A stretch of 64,000 nucleotides of DNA. Origin: Aradus depressus. Lineage: Eukaryota; Arthropoda; Insecta; Hemiptera; Aradidae. The translations under genes and the position numbers were made by a program. Of the stretch, positions 53,452 to 63,772 are shown in pieces. Each line of letters starts with the position of its first letter. Within the stretch, counting starts at the first letter, position 1. The stretch lies in contig OY759224.1 of the NCBI GenBank assembly GCA_963662175.1, positions 20,841,489 to 20,905,488 of the forward strand. The letters run 5' to 3'. The notes beneath the pieces are model-generated. The model was not told the DNA's origin and searched no databases. It saw only the letters and a program-made list of their open reading frames with translations.

Positions 53452-55457
53452 ACAGGGTGTTCATTTTATCTTGACCCAGGTAAATAACTCGAAAAATAAT
53501 GATTTTCTCAAAAAAAGCTTGAAACAAAAAATGTAAAGTAAAACTGACCGCATTATATGCTGTAATTTAATTTTTAAACAAATAAAAATGTTGAACGTTT
53601 TTTAAGAATTAAAAAAAATAAATAAAAAAAAAACTGTCAACCTATTTTTTTTTTTTTTTTGCATATTAAAATTTCTGTGGGAAAATTAAGGGGAGGTTAA
53701 ATGAGACATTTTTTTGTTAGACCAATATTAAACCTAATAAATGAATTTTATTGTAGTAAATGGTCGAACTGATCAAGAAAGTCTTGATATTTCTGACCAT
53801 TTAAATTTCCGTCGATAAAAAAGGGACCAATTGCTTTGTCATTGATGATTCCAGCCCATACATTAACTGACCATGGATGTTGTTTATTCATTTGACGAAA
53901 CCAGCGAGGATTTTCTGCACTCCAGTAATGCATATTATGCCTATTTACTAATCCAATATTGGTGAAAGTTGATTCGTCTGAAAACATTGTGTACCGAAGA
54001 AAAACACAATTAACTTGAACTCGTTCACGAGCCCACTGACAGAATATAACACGGTTATTAAAATCTTCACCAGATAGAGGTTGATGAAAAGAAATATGGT
54101 AAGGGGGAAATTTATGGTTCTTCAATATTTTATGAACACTAACAACAGAAATCCTAGAACCTTGAGAAATTTTCCGGAACAACTTCGATAAATGCATTGA
54201 AGTTGCAGGACATCAGTTCGAACATTTACTACAATAAAATTCATTAATATTGGTCTAACAAAAAAATGTCTCATTTAAACTCTCCTTAATTTTGGTACTT
54301 ACGTATTAACGCCACCGCAGCAAATCAATCAACATGTATTTGTAAAAAATTACTGTCCCCCACTCTTATCACCATAAGGATCGCTCAAAAAAATCTGAAA
54401 AAAACATTGAGTATTGATGTAAATTGAGCCAAAATTATCAGGATTGAAAAATTCTAGCGCGATCAATTGTTATAAACAATGTAATTGTTTATTTCCTTAT
54501 AACTGCTGAACCATTGGTTTAACTATTAATAATGTAAGTGGGGGACTGATGGCACGGAACACTAATTGTGCAAGTACAGTTTGCACTTGACTTAATTTTT
54601 TTGGTTTTTACCTATACTTTCAAAGATGTTCTGCCATACGAAAATTCCTTCAAGAAAATAGTGCTATTAAAGTAATATATTCATAAAAAAAGTTGAAAAA
54701 AATTAAAATAGAACACATTTGTGTGCGAATGTAAACAGCACAAGCTGTTCATATACAAAATAACGCAGTTACTTTCAACTGGATAGTCTTTTTTAAACTA
54801 TAGAGCTCAACGAGAAATTTTTGAAAGTAAAAATAGGATAAATATAATAATAATAATATTTATTTATTTATTTCCGTTATACCATAACATGGTAATAGTA
54901 TACGTTATAAAAATGTTTACATCAAGATAAATTGATTGATAATCTGACCCTCCCGTCGTTCAAATCATAATAGTTAGTTCTGGTTTTAAGACTTTATATA
55001 ATTGCGCATTTGCAATGCGATTAATTCGTTAATACGCCGATGCGATGATTTGAACGACGGGAGGGTCAGATTATCAAGCGGGCGGTACGCCCGCATATTA
55101 CAAAACCAATAATTATACATGATAATAATAAATGTAAAGTCCAAAAATAAATAAATAGCTTTACTAATTTTTAATTTACAAATACATGTTGATTGATTTG
55201 CTGCGGTGGCGTTAATACGTAAGTACCTTAATTTTTTCCCAGGAATCTAAATATGCAAAAAAAAAAAAAAAAAAAAAGGTAGACAATTTTTTTTTTTTTA
55301 ATTCATAAAAAGGTTAAAAATTTTCATTTGTTTGAAAATTAGATTACAGCAAATAATACGGTCAATTCTATACTACATTTTTCGTCTCAAGCTTTTTTTG
55401 AGAAAATCATTATTTTTCGAGTTATTTATCTGGGTCAAGATAAAATGAACACCCTGT
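53452..55457. mobile_element. Mariner-superfamily element with about 200-bp terminal inverted repeats
   Basis: Outer ends ACAGGGTGTTCATTTTATCT and its inverse continue pairing for roughly 200 bases (to about 53660 and 55257). Inside, a second inverted pair (53695-53775 with 54210-54290) brackets the transposase fragment. A third pairs 54295-54345 with 55183-55240, and a small hairpin (CTGACCCTCCCGTCGTTCAA, 54948, with its inverse ending about 55077) forms another. The result is a strongly folded, rearranged element. Confidence 0.85.
53748..54197 (-). pseudogene. Mariner/Tc1-superfamily transposase fragment
   Basis: 149 residues. Starts in the second helix-turn-helix (SVVSVHKILKNHKFPPYH), then CQWARERVQVN and MFSDESTFTN (first catalytic Asp in SDES), then HYWSAENPRWFRQMNKQHPW, SVNVWAGIINDKAIGPFFID and YQDFLDQFDHLL. 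The second and third catalytic acids should follow, but the frame ends where the inner inverted repeat begins, so it is catalytically dead. Confidence 0.88.
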
Positions 55458-55980
55458 ATATATATTATGAATTCAATTGATATTTATCGAATAATCACTA
55501 AACTATTTATTAAATAATGGCTGTGTGAATAACCCGTACTCTTTGTACTTCAATATTATGTGTCTTAGAACACTTTGCACAATGAAATACTAATCTGATT
55601 ATGCCCATATAAGAAGTTTAAAAAATAACAAGACTAGAAGAGCATCTCTTGTGCTAAATAATGAAGGAGTGATATATTAAAAGTATGTTTTTTAGAATGA
55701 ATGTAAACTTTTCACTATTCTCTTTTATTTTAAAAGATATAAGCTTCTTTTAAAATAAATACCTAAGCTTCTATATAATATTGATTCAATAAACAAATTT
55801 TAGCTAAATGAATCGATAATAATTAGGCATAAGCCAAATCGAAGAGTTAAGTTTTATGTCGCAAAAGCAACAATACTTGTAGCTTAATGCAAGCTGATAA
55901 TTTATTACCAATAAAAAATTTATAAATTTTTTCTATTAACAATAAATTTAACTAATTATTTAAGTATATAAAATAATTAA
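55458..55980. other. 3' flank of the VWC gene; polyadenylation signal
   Basis: AATAAA on the minus strand at 55901-55906, about 75 bases after the VWC stop codon. Otherwise AT-rich with nothing recognised. Confidence 0.5.
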
Positions 55981-56157
55981 TCACAGCCTAATTATGGTAA
56001 CGAAAATCAAAACAATGAAATACTTTGCCAAAAATGGTTCCAGAGGCGAAGATGATGAAAAATTAAATTGTTTTGCAAAATCGTTCCATTCTTCTGGGTC
56101 CTCAAGGCAGATGAATTCGCAACAGCCTTCGCCGGAGAGAAACTTACGGCATTTTTT
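55981..56157 (-). CDS. VWC-domain secreted protein, exon 3 (terminal)
   Basis: Acceptor TTTGTTATTGAACAG, phase 0. The exon encodes KKCRKFLSGEGCCEFICLED, the C-CC-x2-C end of the VWC domain. An acidic/Ser linker (PEEWNDFAKQFNFSSSSPLE) and a hydrophobic tail (FLAKYFIVLIFVTIIRL) follow before the stop at 55981-55983. A short hydrophobic end after a Ser-rich stretch could be a GPI-attachment signal or a membrane anchor. Confidence 0.92.
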   Translation of the reverse strand, partial: KKCRKFLSGEGCCEFICLEDPEEWNDFAKQFNFSSSSPLEPFLAKYFIVLIFVTIIRL

Positions 56158-56350
56158 CTGTTCAATAACAAAAATAAAACATTTTTTTTTTATTATAAGT
56201 AAATAGTTGATGAAAATGAAAATGCATTTTTATCAAGAGCTAAAATGTCATGCGAGTTTTTAGAGGGTGCAATATGAGTGATAAGTGAAAAATCAAACAA
56301 TAAATATATTTTATACATGTCTTTGTAAAAATGATTATACATATTTTTAT

Positions 56351-56707
56351 GTTAGTTATTATGACTCATTCCCGGACTTTAACTACCATATCGCCTACTA
56401 CCAGAGTGCTCTTTCGTCACTCTGGTGGACATGCGCCCAACTCTGCTATGGAAAGCCTAAATTGTACCTGCCCTAAAATTTCATTCACCTAGAATAGGGG
56501 TCTTTAACGAGTATCTAACCTCGTACAAGTTCGGGACCATCCAAAGGACAGCGTGCTCAAGTTTATCTTACCTCGTAGATAAAATAAACTAAGGGGCTGT
56601 TTATTTTACCTCCTAGATAAATTAAATAAGGGCCTTGGCCGGATTACGAACCCGCAATCTTTAGCTCAGTAAGCAAGTACGCATACCACTAAGCTACCGG
56701 CGACCTC
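56351..56707 (-). mobile_element. SINE with (AACT) tail and internal duplication
   Basis: All blocks are present, from GTTATTATGACTCATTCCCG to GCTACCGGCGACCTC. The linker TTTATTTTACCTCCTAGATA appears twice in tandem (about 56554 and 56598). Confidence 0.88.
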
Positions 56708-57000
56708 CACTTTTGTTGATATCTAGCTTAACCATAAACAATTTATTTTTTTTTATTTAAATCTAAAACAATCAAAATTCATGAGGAAGTGAATTTGAAT
56801 AAAAGTAATCTGGAAGCAAATATTTCCTGCAGCCTATTTCTAGTCTTGGTCATCAATAGGCCTGCTTTAAAAAATAAATACAGATGTCAAATAGAAATGG
56901 CTATCTCAGAAAGATGAGGACATGTAGAGGTTGTTTCGCTGTCGAGGGCTCAACTCGAAAATCTCAATAACTGCCGATGTAATGGATGTATACAGGGTAT

Positions 57001-57930
57001 AGGGTGTATCGCAAGCAGATGACAATACTTGGGAGGGTTAATGCCCCACTCAAGTACATAAGAAACCGGGGTAATAAAAATCCGTTTCAACTTATTATAG
57101 AAACAAATGAGATTTTTTATTTTTTTGACGATAACCACGTTTTTTTTTAGCAAAATGTCAATAAATACCACATTTTGGTAAAGGTAAAATGAAATCTGAG
57201 TATACTGCCTCAATCTACGTTAAATTTCCTAATAGGTGAGATTTTTTTTGACATGAAATTCAAAAAGATTAAAATAGGAGGCTAACGTTTATTTCAGTCA
57301 ATTGTGTGTATGAGAATATGGAGGTCAGTTTCAGCAATTGTTATAATTTTTGCAAAACAATGCACAGTACAAAACGTTTTTCATCTCTGAAAATTAATAA
57401 TGTAATAACTTCAATTTTTTTAAAATAATGAATTAGTTAATTTTATAAAGTCTCGTTTTGTGTAAGTTAGGTTTACCCATGTTTTTCATCTTTTCTGCTG
57501 TCTCATTCCGGCAATGGTCGACGATAAAAAACAACATTTGATATTTTTAAAGAGTCATATTTTTGCTAACTTTTGGGACATCCTAGCGAATGGAGAAAAC
57601 AAATTACGGTAAACTGAAAATTTGCCAAACAATTTAAACAATTTTGAAATAAACGTTAGCCTCCTATTTTAATCTTTTAGATTTTCATGTCAAAAAACAT
57701 GTCACCTCTTAGGACATTTAACGTAGATTACGACAGTGTAGTCAGATTTCACTTTACCTTAAAAAAGTGTTATTTATGGACATTTTACTAAAAAAAAACA
57801 TGGTTATCTTAAAAAAAATTTTAAATCTAATTTCTTTCTACACTAAGTTGAAACGGATTTTCATTACTCCGGTTTCTTAGTGTAGAAGCATTCACCACCC
57901 AGAGTATTGTCATCTGCTTGCGATACACCT
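57001..57930. mobile_element. Foldback MITE with about 290-bp inverted arms
   Basis: The left end AGGGTGTATCGCAAGCAGAT and right end ATCTGCTTGCGATACACCT are inverse, and the match continues inward to AAAATAGGAGGCTAACGTTT (about 57293) and its inverse AACGTTAGCCTCCTATTTTA (about 57653). The centre of about 350 bases has no ORF. The arms differ by several substitutions and indels, so it is older than the 30511 foldback. Confidence 0.88.
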
Positions 57931-58533
57931 GGTAGACATAAAATTTTATATTTACATTCAAAACCTCATAAGGATGGCACCTATTAATTTTCCACGACAT
58001 CGGGAAAAGTGGAAATCAGTGAAGAGGAGCTCAATTTAAAAATCCCAAATAACTGCCGATATAATGAACGTATCGAAACTTTTATTTTAGTAGTTTTGTG
58101 GACAAATTAGTAACTATCGAGTAAGTAAGTAACTACTATCTTCATTTTCATCTTCGAAAATTAATATTAACTTTTTGAGGGTGAAATACTAATAAATTAA
58201 CCAGGACATTAAATGTTACCCTTTGATTAAATATTTAATAATAGGTAGTGCAAGAATTAATAAATCATTTCAAAGTAATACGGTCAAGTAACCTAACAAT
58301 AAAAAGATCAGAAAATCATGCATTTTATATTTTAAAAAAATAACAATTTATAGCTTACGAAACAAATGAAATAAACCAAAATGTGGGAGAAAATGAAATA
58401 CAATGCATGGGAAACTAAGGGTATAAAAAGAGAAACAAAATTAGTTTTCAATTGTGTAAAAATCTCTAGCATTCATGACGCATATTTTTTATCTATCAAG
58501 AAACTAATATTTTTTTAAATATTTTCATCTCAC

Positions 58534-58685
58534 ATAAGGGGGACCATCGCAGTAAATTGCTTGACACCACTTTGGCTCATTGTGATAACAGACGCACATA
58601 GAGCAAACATTTGGACCAGGAACATAATGAAGACCGTGAGAGATTACATTCCCTTGAAAATCTGTACAGTTTTCTTCTTCACCAT
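58534..58685 (-). CDS. VWC-domain secreted protein, exon 2
   Basis: The two bases after acceptor CATGAATAAAG complete a Tyr codon; 50 codons then run to donor TAT/GTGAGA. It encodes [40 protein letters not shown] and YCDGPPY: the C1...C2-x2-C3-x-C4...C5...C6 half of a VWC domain. If unspliced the frame would stop two codons later (VR-stop), giving a half domain. Confidence 0.93.
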
Positions 58686-58828
58686 CTTTATTCATGAAAA
58701 TGATTGAAAAAAAAAAAACACAATAATTAATTATAATTATTCTGAAGGATTAACTACGTACACATTACAAACATCTTATACTAACCCTAAGAAAACAAGA
58801 ATGAATTATTAATTGAATAAAAACTTAC

Positions 58829-58883
58829 ATGAAAGAACAACTAAAGCAGAGCTAAAAAGCGCAATAAAAAGCCGATTCATCAT
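58829..58883 (-). CDS. Small secreted von Willebrand factor C protein, exon 1 (signal peptide)
   Basis: Gene-level call. Exons 58829-58883, 58534-58685 and 55981-56157 join in frame to 127 residues. This exon encodes MMNRLFIALFSSALVVLS, a textbook signal peptide, and ends at donor T/GTAAGT. The mature protein has ten cysteines in the canonical VWC order (C, C-x2-C-x-C, C, C, C, CC-x2-C), then a short linker and hydrophobic C-terminus. The [11 protein letters not shown] and CCEFiCLED motifs match a conserved insect/arthropod single-VWC family of unknown role. VWC domains commonly bind BMP-type ligands or matrix; that function is inferred. It is entirely absent from simple ORF scans because every exon is short. 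Confidence 0.93.
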
Positions 58884-58929
58884 AACGAATATAAAATAAT
58901 GAAAACGAAGAGCAAAATCAATAACAAAT

Positions 58930-59885
58930 TATACTGACAACATGGGAAATTATGTACCGAATTGATAGTGGAACATATTGGATATGAATATTGGAATTAT
59001 TAACGTTATTAGTTCAAAAAATGAAACAGTCAATTCAGAAAAGAACCCAAGAATGAGAAACTTGACAGGACAGAAGATAACAGTGACAGGGAGAAGATTA
59101 CAATGCGGCATAGGGCAAGTTCCAGTATTCTCCAAACAGATCAGATTAAACCTTAATGATGAAATGTGAATTCTTTACGCAACGTTAAATGATCTAGAAA
59201 AATTATATATTTACTTTTAATATTTAGAAATAAAATTATAAGGAGCAGTAACGTTTTCAAAGGAATGTAATGAGACGAGTTTAGCTCCGAAGTGTTAGGT
59301 ATTTTTTGGAACAGGTATTTAATACAATACAGCAAGGAGGTAAAAATATCGGGGACGCAACCGCAGTGCGGTAAATGAAACATCTTATGCGTGCTGCAGA
59401 GGGTGTATAGACACTAGAATACAGAAATGTAACCAAATACGCAATGTGTCGAACACGGGGGTGCCATAGCCGAGCAACCGTCGAATTTCTGTAACAAATT
59501 ACACACTTGTAAGACTTATAACTCCTGAAGGGCACCGCTTTGAGTTCACTGGATTATACCTACGAGTGAAATCTTTGAAACGCGACTACTCCCGCTCCGA
59601 AAAACGTATTGCCGAGCTACGCCTCTGTGAACGCAGCGCTCGAGGCAAAATTTAGCTTCGATTGAGTCATGCATGGCGCGACAAAGGCGGCATCTGCGCA
59701 CGTGAAATGAATGATCGAGTAATGGCTTTTTTCCTCTACACAACGATAAAAATATAAGGCAAAAATGTAAGGTATTACGGTTGCAAAGATATAAACGATA
59801 TTAGTGTTACATGTTTTCATTACATGCGGTTTTAGCAAGTGACCCCCTACTGACCGAAATGAAAGACGTTTCACGTCAAAAACCC
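58930..59885. other. Upstream flank of the VWC gene; no further gene recognised
   Basis: Includes a less AT-rich, CpG-containing block at about 59440-59740 with overlapping short frames but no recognisable domain; possibly an old transposon. Confidence 0.35.
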
Positions 59886-60070
59886 AAGCACGCCGTCCTT
59901 CTATCAGATACTCATTAAAGATCCCTACCCTAGGCGAATACAAATTCAAGGTAGGCAAAAGGACTTCCATAGTACAATCTGGCTCATGTCTATCAGAGTA
60001 ACGAATGAGCGCTCTGGTAGTGGGCAGTATGGTCTTGTAGTTAAAGGCAAGAGTCATAATAACTAACTAA
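59886..60070 (+). mobile_element. SINE fragment with (AACT) tail
   Basis: CAAGCACGCCGTCCTTCTAT, then TACTCATTAAAGATCCCTAC, then GAATGAGCGCTCTGGTAGTG to ATAACTAACTAAC. The linker and head are absent and the centre is partly deleted. Confidence 0.8.
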
Positions 60071-60923
60071 CTGTTGTGTAAAACATAATTTTTAAACCTA
60101 ACAGATGTTCGCCATTATATTCCAATTTTTATAAAAATTGAATTAAGCGTTAAAGTTTTTATTAAATAGTTGAAGTTTAATAAAATAAGAGTTTTAAAAA
60201 CTTTAAGCGTTTTGTAATCAGTATACTTAATGATAGTTCAACAACCTAATGTTTTTATTAAGTTCTTCTAATTATCACATGACATCTTTTCATGGTTATG
60301 TACTATAGTTTCCTTTAGTTAATAGATTAAATATATATTTTTTCTAATTGGACTTTTGCATTTTCTATAACTGATAAATATCTACTGTAAAAGTTGTTAA
60401 TGTCAAAAAATTCGTAGTTTATAGACAACATATATCACTTCAAAAGGAAACTAAGCTAGATGATCCTGACAGTGTGCAGAGCTCTTCGAAGAAAAAGTTG
60501 GTTAAACAGTACTTCAAGATGTATTCATTTAGGTATGTACCTAATTTTATTGGGACTGGTGTGTACACCCAGGTATCCAATTGCCATGGGAAATCCCCAT
60601 GCCTTCATAATTAAAACTTTTTTTTTTCAGAAATATTCATTGGTATTATTATAAATAAACATTATTTCATAGGGATTTCCTAGTTCAAATTCCGACTCCT
60701 TCCTTACCTATCTGATGTATCTATAAGAACGGTTCGCACTTAGCAAACTTGTCTTAAGCCGGGTTTACACTTATAGCTCCGCTACATAGTTGAGCTATAT
60801 AGTTCTGCTATAGTTTAAAAGATTTGCAGTTTGTGTAGCTGTAGCAGACGTTCATTTTTAGTTCGCCTCGAGATGCCGAGCAATCAAGTCCATCTTGCTG
60901 CAGCTGCTGCTGCAACAGTCGTG

Positions 60924-61193
60924 CTAGCTTCCAAAAGAAGACGCTCCTGAACCACTTTTACATTTCTTCGAATTCCGCTGGTATTGGCCAATCAGGCAGC
61001 GCATCTTCTTCTCGACTTCATCTCTGTCCACATTCATTTCTAAGGCAATGTCACTCCATGCATCTTGTTTCTTGTTTCTCATTTTGTAATCTACATGTGT
61101 GGCATCCCATAATACACGATGTTCTCTAAAAAGCTCTATCAGTTTTGATATTTTTTCTTTATTCCACTCGAATTCACTTAATAGATTCGCCAT
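60924..61193 (-). CDS. MADF (Myb/SANT-like) DNA-binding protein of a Harbinger element
   Basis: 89 residues from ATG at 61193. FEWNKEKISKLIELFREHRV, LWDATHVDYKMRNKKQDAWS, DIALEMNVDRDEVEKKMRCL and IGQYQRNSKKCKSGSG give the three-helix MADF pattern: Leu/Trp-anchored helices, 'LWD..h.dYk....k..aW..Ia', then 'v..k...L...y.r'. In two-gene Harbinger elements the Myb/MADF protein recruits the nuclease to subterminal sites. Here the frame is intact (no stops) although the nuclease gene is absent. The Ser/Gly-rich end may be a truncated linker. Confidence 0.88.
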   Translation of the reverse strand: MANLLSEFEWNKEKISKLIELFREHRVLWDATHVDYKMRNKKQDAWSDIALEMNVDRDEVEKKMRCLIGQYQRNSKKCKSGSGASSFGS

Positions 61194-61873
61194 TTCTTTA
61201 AAAAATCACAAAAAAAGGAATTAAAGAGAAACAATAGAGAGTAGTTTAGCGTCCTTGCAACACTGCACCAATGCTCAGACTAGACAGTACTGGCGGAAAT
61301 GAAGCGGAGGGGGAGCTACATATAGCTCTGCTAAAAATAAAAAGCGCTTCTAGCACAGCTATATAGCCGGGCTACAAGTTTTCTTTGATGTTTACCGACA
61401 ACCAACGGATAGCTCGTTTTCTGCTATATAGCTCTGAATATTTGCTATACAGCTGAGGTGTATAGCTGGCACATTTGGTAAATTTTAATGAATTTGTAGC
61501 ACGGCTACAATCAGTAACAAAAATTTTCGGACAATTTATAATTTTGTTTCTCTTTTGCAGTTACACATAGTTATATGGCAAAATATTTAATTCAAGCAAA
61601 GTTTTAAATTTCGAGATCATCAATCATTTCAAAACGCCGTAAAACAATTAATTAAACATTTACAGCTAATAGGAAATTTTGCATTAATAATTGAAGACAA
61701 GAAATTCACGTAACAAAATTTTCTGGAAACCTGTTGTTTGTTTTGTAAACAAATGCGACTCTGATCATGATCTTTAATCCCTTCTCAACCAACCGCTAAT
61801 ACCGAACAAATAAAATGTGTTTATATCCTTCTATTACTGCATTCAGTAGTTATTTGTATTTCCTGCTGTCAAG

Positions 61874-62236
61874 ATGGGTCGAACATCTTTTGAAGTTCAA
61901 CAGATAATAATTTTTAATTATGAAAAAGGATTAAGTGTCCGCAAAATCGGTGGTATGGTAGGCCGAAGTAAAAGCACCGTAGCCGATGTAATTCGAAGGT
62001 ATAAGCACGAGGATCGGATAGATTTGAAATCTTCCTCTGGCCGTCCAAGAGTATTAAACGACCGAGAAAGGTGTAGCGTTGTCCGGAAAATTAAAAACAA
62101 GCCCTCGAGGAGTGCACCTCAGATCGTCGCCGAGGTATACAGAGAAACGGGAAAGAAAGTTCACCCACAAAATGTTCGAAGAATTCTAAAAGAAGCAGGA
62201 TATAATGGGAGAGTACCAAAAACCGTTTGTGAGTGA
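61874..62236 (+). pseudogene. Tc1 transposase, N-terminal DNA-binding part
   Basis: 120 residues from ATG. First helix-turn-helix: FNYEKGLSVRKIGGMVGRSK, STVADVIRRYKHEDRI. AT-hook-like linker: SSGRPRVLNDRE. Second helix-turn-helix: SAPQIVAEVYRETGKKVHPQ, NVRRILKEAGYNGRV. A stop follows where the catalytic domain should begin; about 30 more residues are recognisable to 62290 before the SINE fragment interrupts it. Confidence 0.92.
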
Positions 62237-62312
62237 AAAAAATATAAAAAAAGATTGAGCTTCGCAAAAGAGTTCCAGAATCATTCAGAAATTTTTTGGA
62301 GTAATGTCATTC

Positions 62313-62398
62313 ATCTGCGAGGTAAAATAAACTTAAGCACTCCGTCCTTCGGATGGGATGTTAAGCGATGGTCATGAGCCTGTACGATGTCAGGTCAA
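62313..62398 (+). mobile_element. SINE fragment inside Tc1
   Basis: GAGGTAAAATAAACTTAAGC through CGTCCTTCGGATGGGATGTT to GTACGATGTCAGGTC. It sits exactly between the two halves of the transposase gene and carries neither head nor tail. Confidence 0.85.
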
Positions 62399-62819
62399 AG
62401 CGTTTGAGCTCTCACATAAACACACGCATGCAATTGATCTCTGATGTTCACACGATTACAAAATTTTTAGTACATATTATTATGTATACATATATTATAT
62501 GTATAGGGAAGTAAACAAAAGTAAAGTAATAGTATATGTATACATATATTACATGGAAGTAAACGGACATGATCTGGAAACATTTATTTGTCGAAATATC
62601 GGAGAAAAAACGTTTAAATTAGAAAAATTGGGTACTTAGTTTCTTTAGAGGGAAGGTGGGGGGGATAGAGTAGGGGGAAGGGACGGTTTCTGCCGAGGGT
62701 CAGCGCTGCTGTCGCTCTCTTCTAACGTCATATCACAAAAATCTAGTTTTCTGACATTACATGACCTGAGATTTCTTTTTATGTTGTGAAGAGTTACAAG
62801 ATACAAGAATATTTTATTA

Positions 62820-63420
62820 TTGCGGTTTGTTCTATTGCAAGCAAATACTTTTGAATGTAAGTTTAATACATTTAGTCCCGACAGTCGCGACAAAATTTGG
62901 AGAAGGCGTGATGAGGAGCTGAATCCAAAAAATTTAAAACCAATAGTAAAACATGGGGGTGGCTCAGTGATGGTGTGGGGGTGTATGGCGTCTAGTGGAA
63001 TTGGTGAACTGGTTTTCATTGAAACCACCATGACTGGAAAAGTTTATGCCGAATTACTAAGGAGCAATTTGAAAAAGAGTGCTGAAAAACTTGGGATTTT
63101 ACGGACTTTTCATTTTTACCAAGACAACGATCCGAAACACACCTGTGAATTGGTACGTACTTGGCTTTTGTATAACTGCCCTAAAGTTATGAAACCCCCC
63201 CCAATCGCCCGATCTCAACCCAATTGAACACGTATGGGGTGAGCTCGACAGGAAAATTCGATTAACACCCATTGCTTCAAAAAACGAATTGAAACAAAAG
63301 TTATTAGAAGAGTGGGGTAAAATATCTCCAAATTTCACCAAAAAATTAGTTTCATCATCAATGCCGAATCGAATGAAAGATGTTATTACACAAAAAGGGT
63401 ACCAACCAAATATTAATTAA
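62820..63420 (+). pseudogene. Tc1 transposase, catalytic part, frameshifted
   Basis: Reads ECKFNTFSPDSRDKIWRRRD, then KHGGGSVMVWGCMASSGIGE, then FYQDNDPKHTCELVRTWLLY. The second catalytic Asp is in QDNDPKH. The first (in the usual 'DE' before CKFN) is lost to a small deletion. Within the C-run at 63196-63201 the frame shifts; the next frame continues PQSPDLNPIEHVWGELDRKI with the third catalytic Glu (PIEHVW) and runs to a stop at 63418-63420. Standard Tc1 DDE layout, inactive. Confidence 0.9.
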
Positions 63421-63772
63421 CATTATGGTTTTTGAATTTGTGAAATCGTAAAAAGAACATTGAATTTATTTATAGTTGTTTACATTTTTGTCCGAAAATT
63501 TTTGTTACCTACATTACTTGTTATAAAATTTATTAAATTAAAATATTTATTTGTTCTAATCAAAGCTGTTTTTCCTTTATCCTAACCCACTTTTGAATTC
63601 TTATTCTTGATTGAAAAATGGCTTTAATTATTTTTTAAATTATTTTTTATTACTTGTGCATTTAATTATTATAATTTTTTATTGAAAAATCAAACCGTCC
63701 GAACATTTTTGTTACTGACTGTATATAGCTCAGCTATATAGCTCTCCAGCTATAAGTGTAAACTCGGCTTTA

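Larger units (their letters stand above)
56158..58533. other. Intron 2 of the VWC gene
   Basis: Contains a SINE (56351-56707), a long-armed MITE (57001-57930) and a dispersed repeat fragment (57931-58080). All host-gene signal is confined to the flanking exons. Confidence 0.8.
61508..63721 (+). mobile_element. Tc1-like transposon nested in the Harbinger element
   Basis: The ends CAATCAGTAACAAAAATTTT and (inverse) CAGTCAGTAACAAAAATGTT are each next to TA (61506-61507, 63722-63723). It carries a broken transposase gene, a SINE fragment (62313-62398) and about 400 bases of extra sequence, so it has been dead for some time. Confidence 0.9.
60757..63769. mobile_element. PIF/Harbinger-type element encoding only a MADF protein, split by Tc1
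   Basis: The ends AGCCGGGTTTACACTTATAG and its inverse CTATAAGTGTAAACTCGGCT are flanked by TTA on both sides (60754-60756, 63770-63772), the Harbinger target signature. Removing the 2.2-kb Tc1 leaves about 800 bp with a single MADF ORF. Subterminal sequence is crowded with AGCTATATAGC-like palindromes (60772-60825, 61315-61460, 63722-63755), candidate binding sites for the MADF/Myb-like protein. Confidence 0.9.

Noticed and set aside
55994..56206. Plus-strand 70-codon frame
   Set aside because: Antisense to exon 3 of the VWC gene, whose splice phase and cysteine pattern are far better supported.
58525..58536. Stop codon shortly after exon 2 of the VWC gene as the true end
   Set aside because: It would cut the VWC domain in half; a GTGAGA donor precedes it and exon 3 supplies exactly the missing four cysteines in phase.
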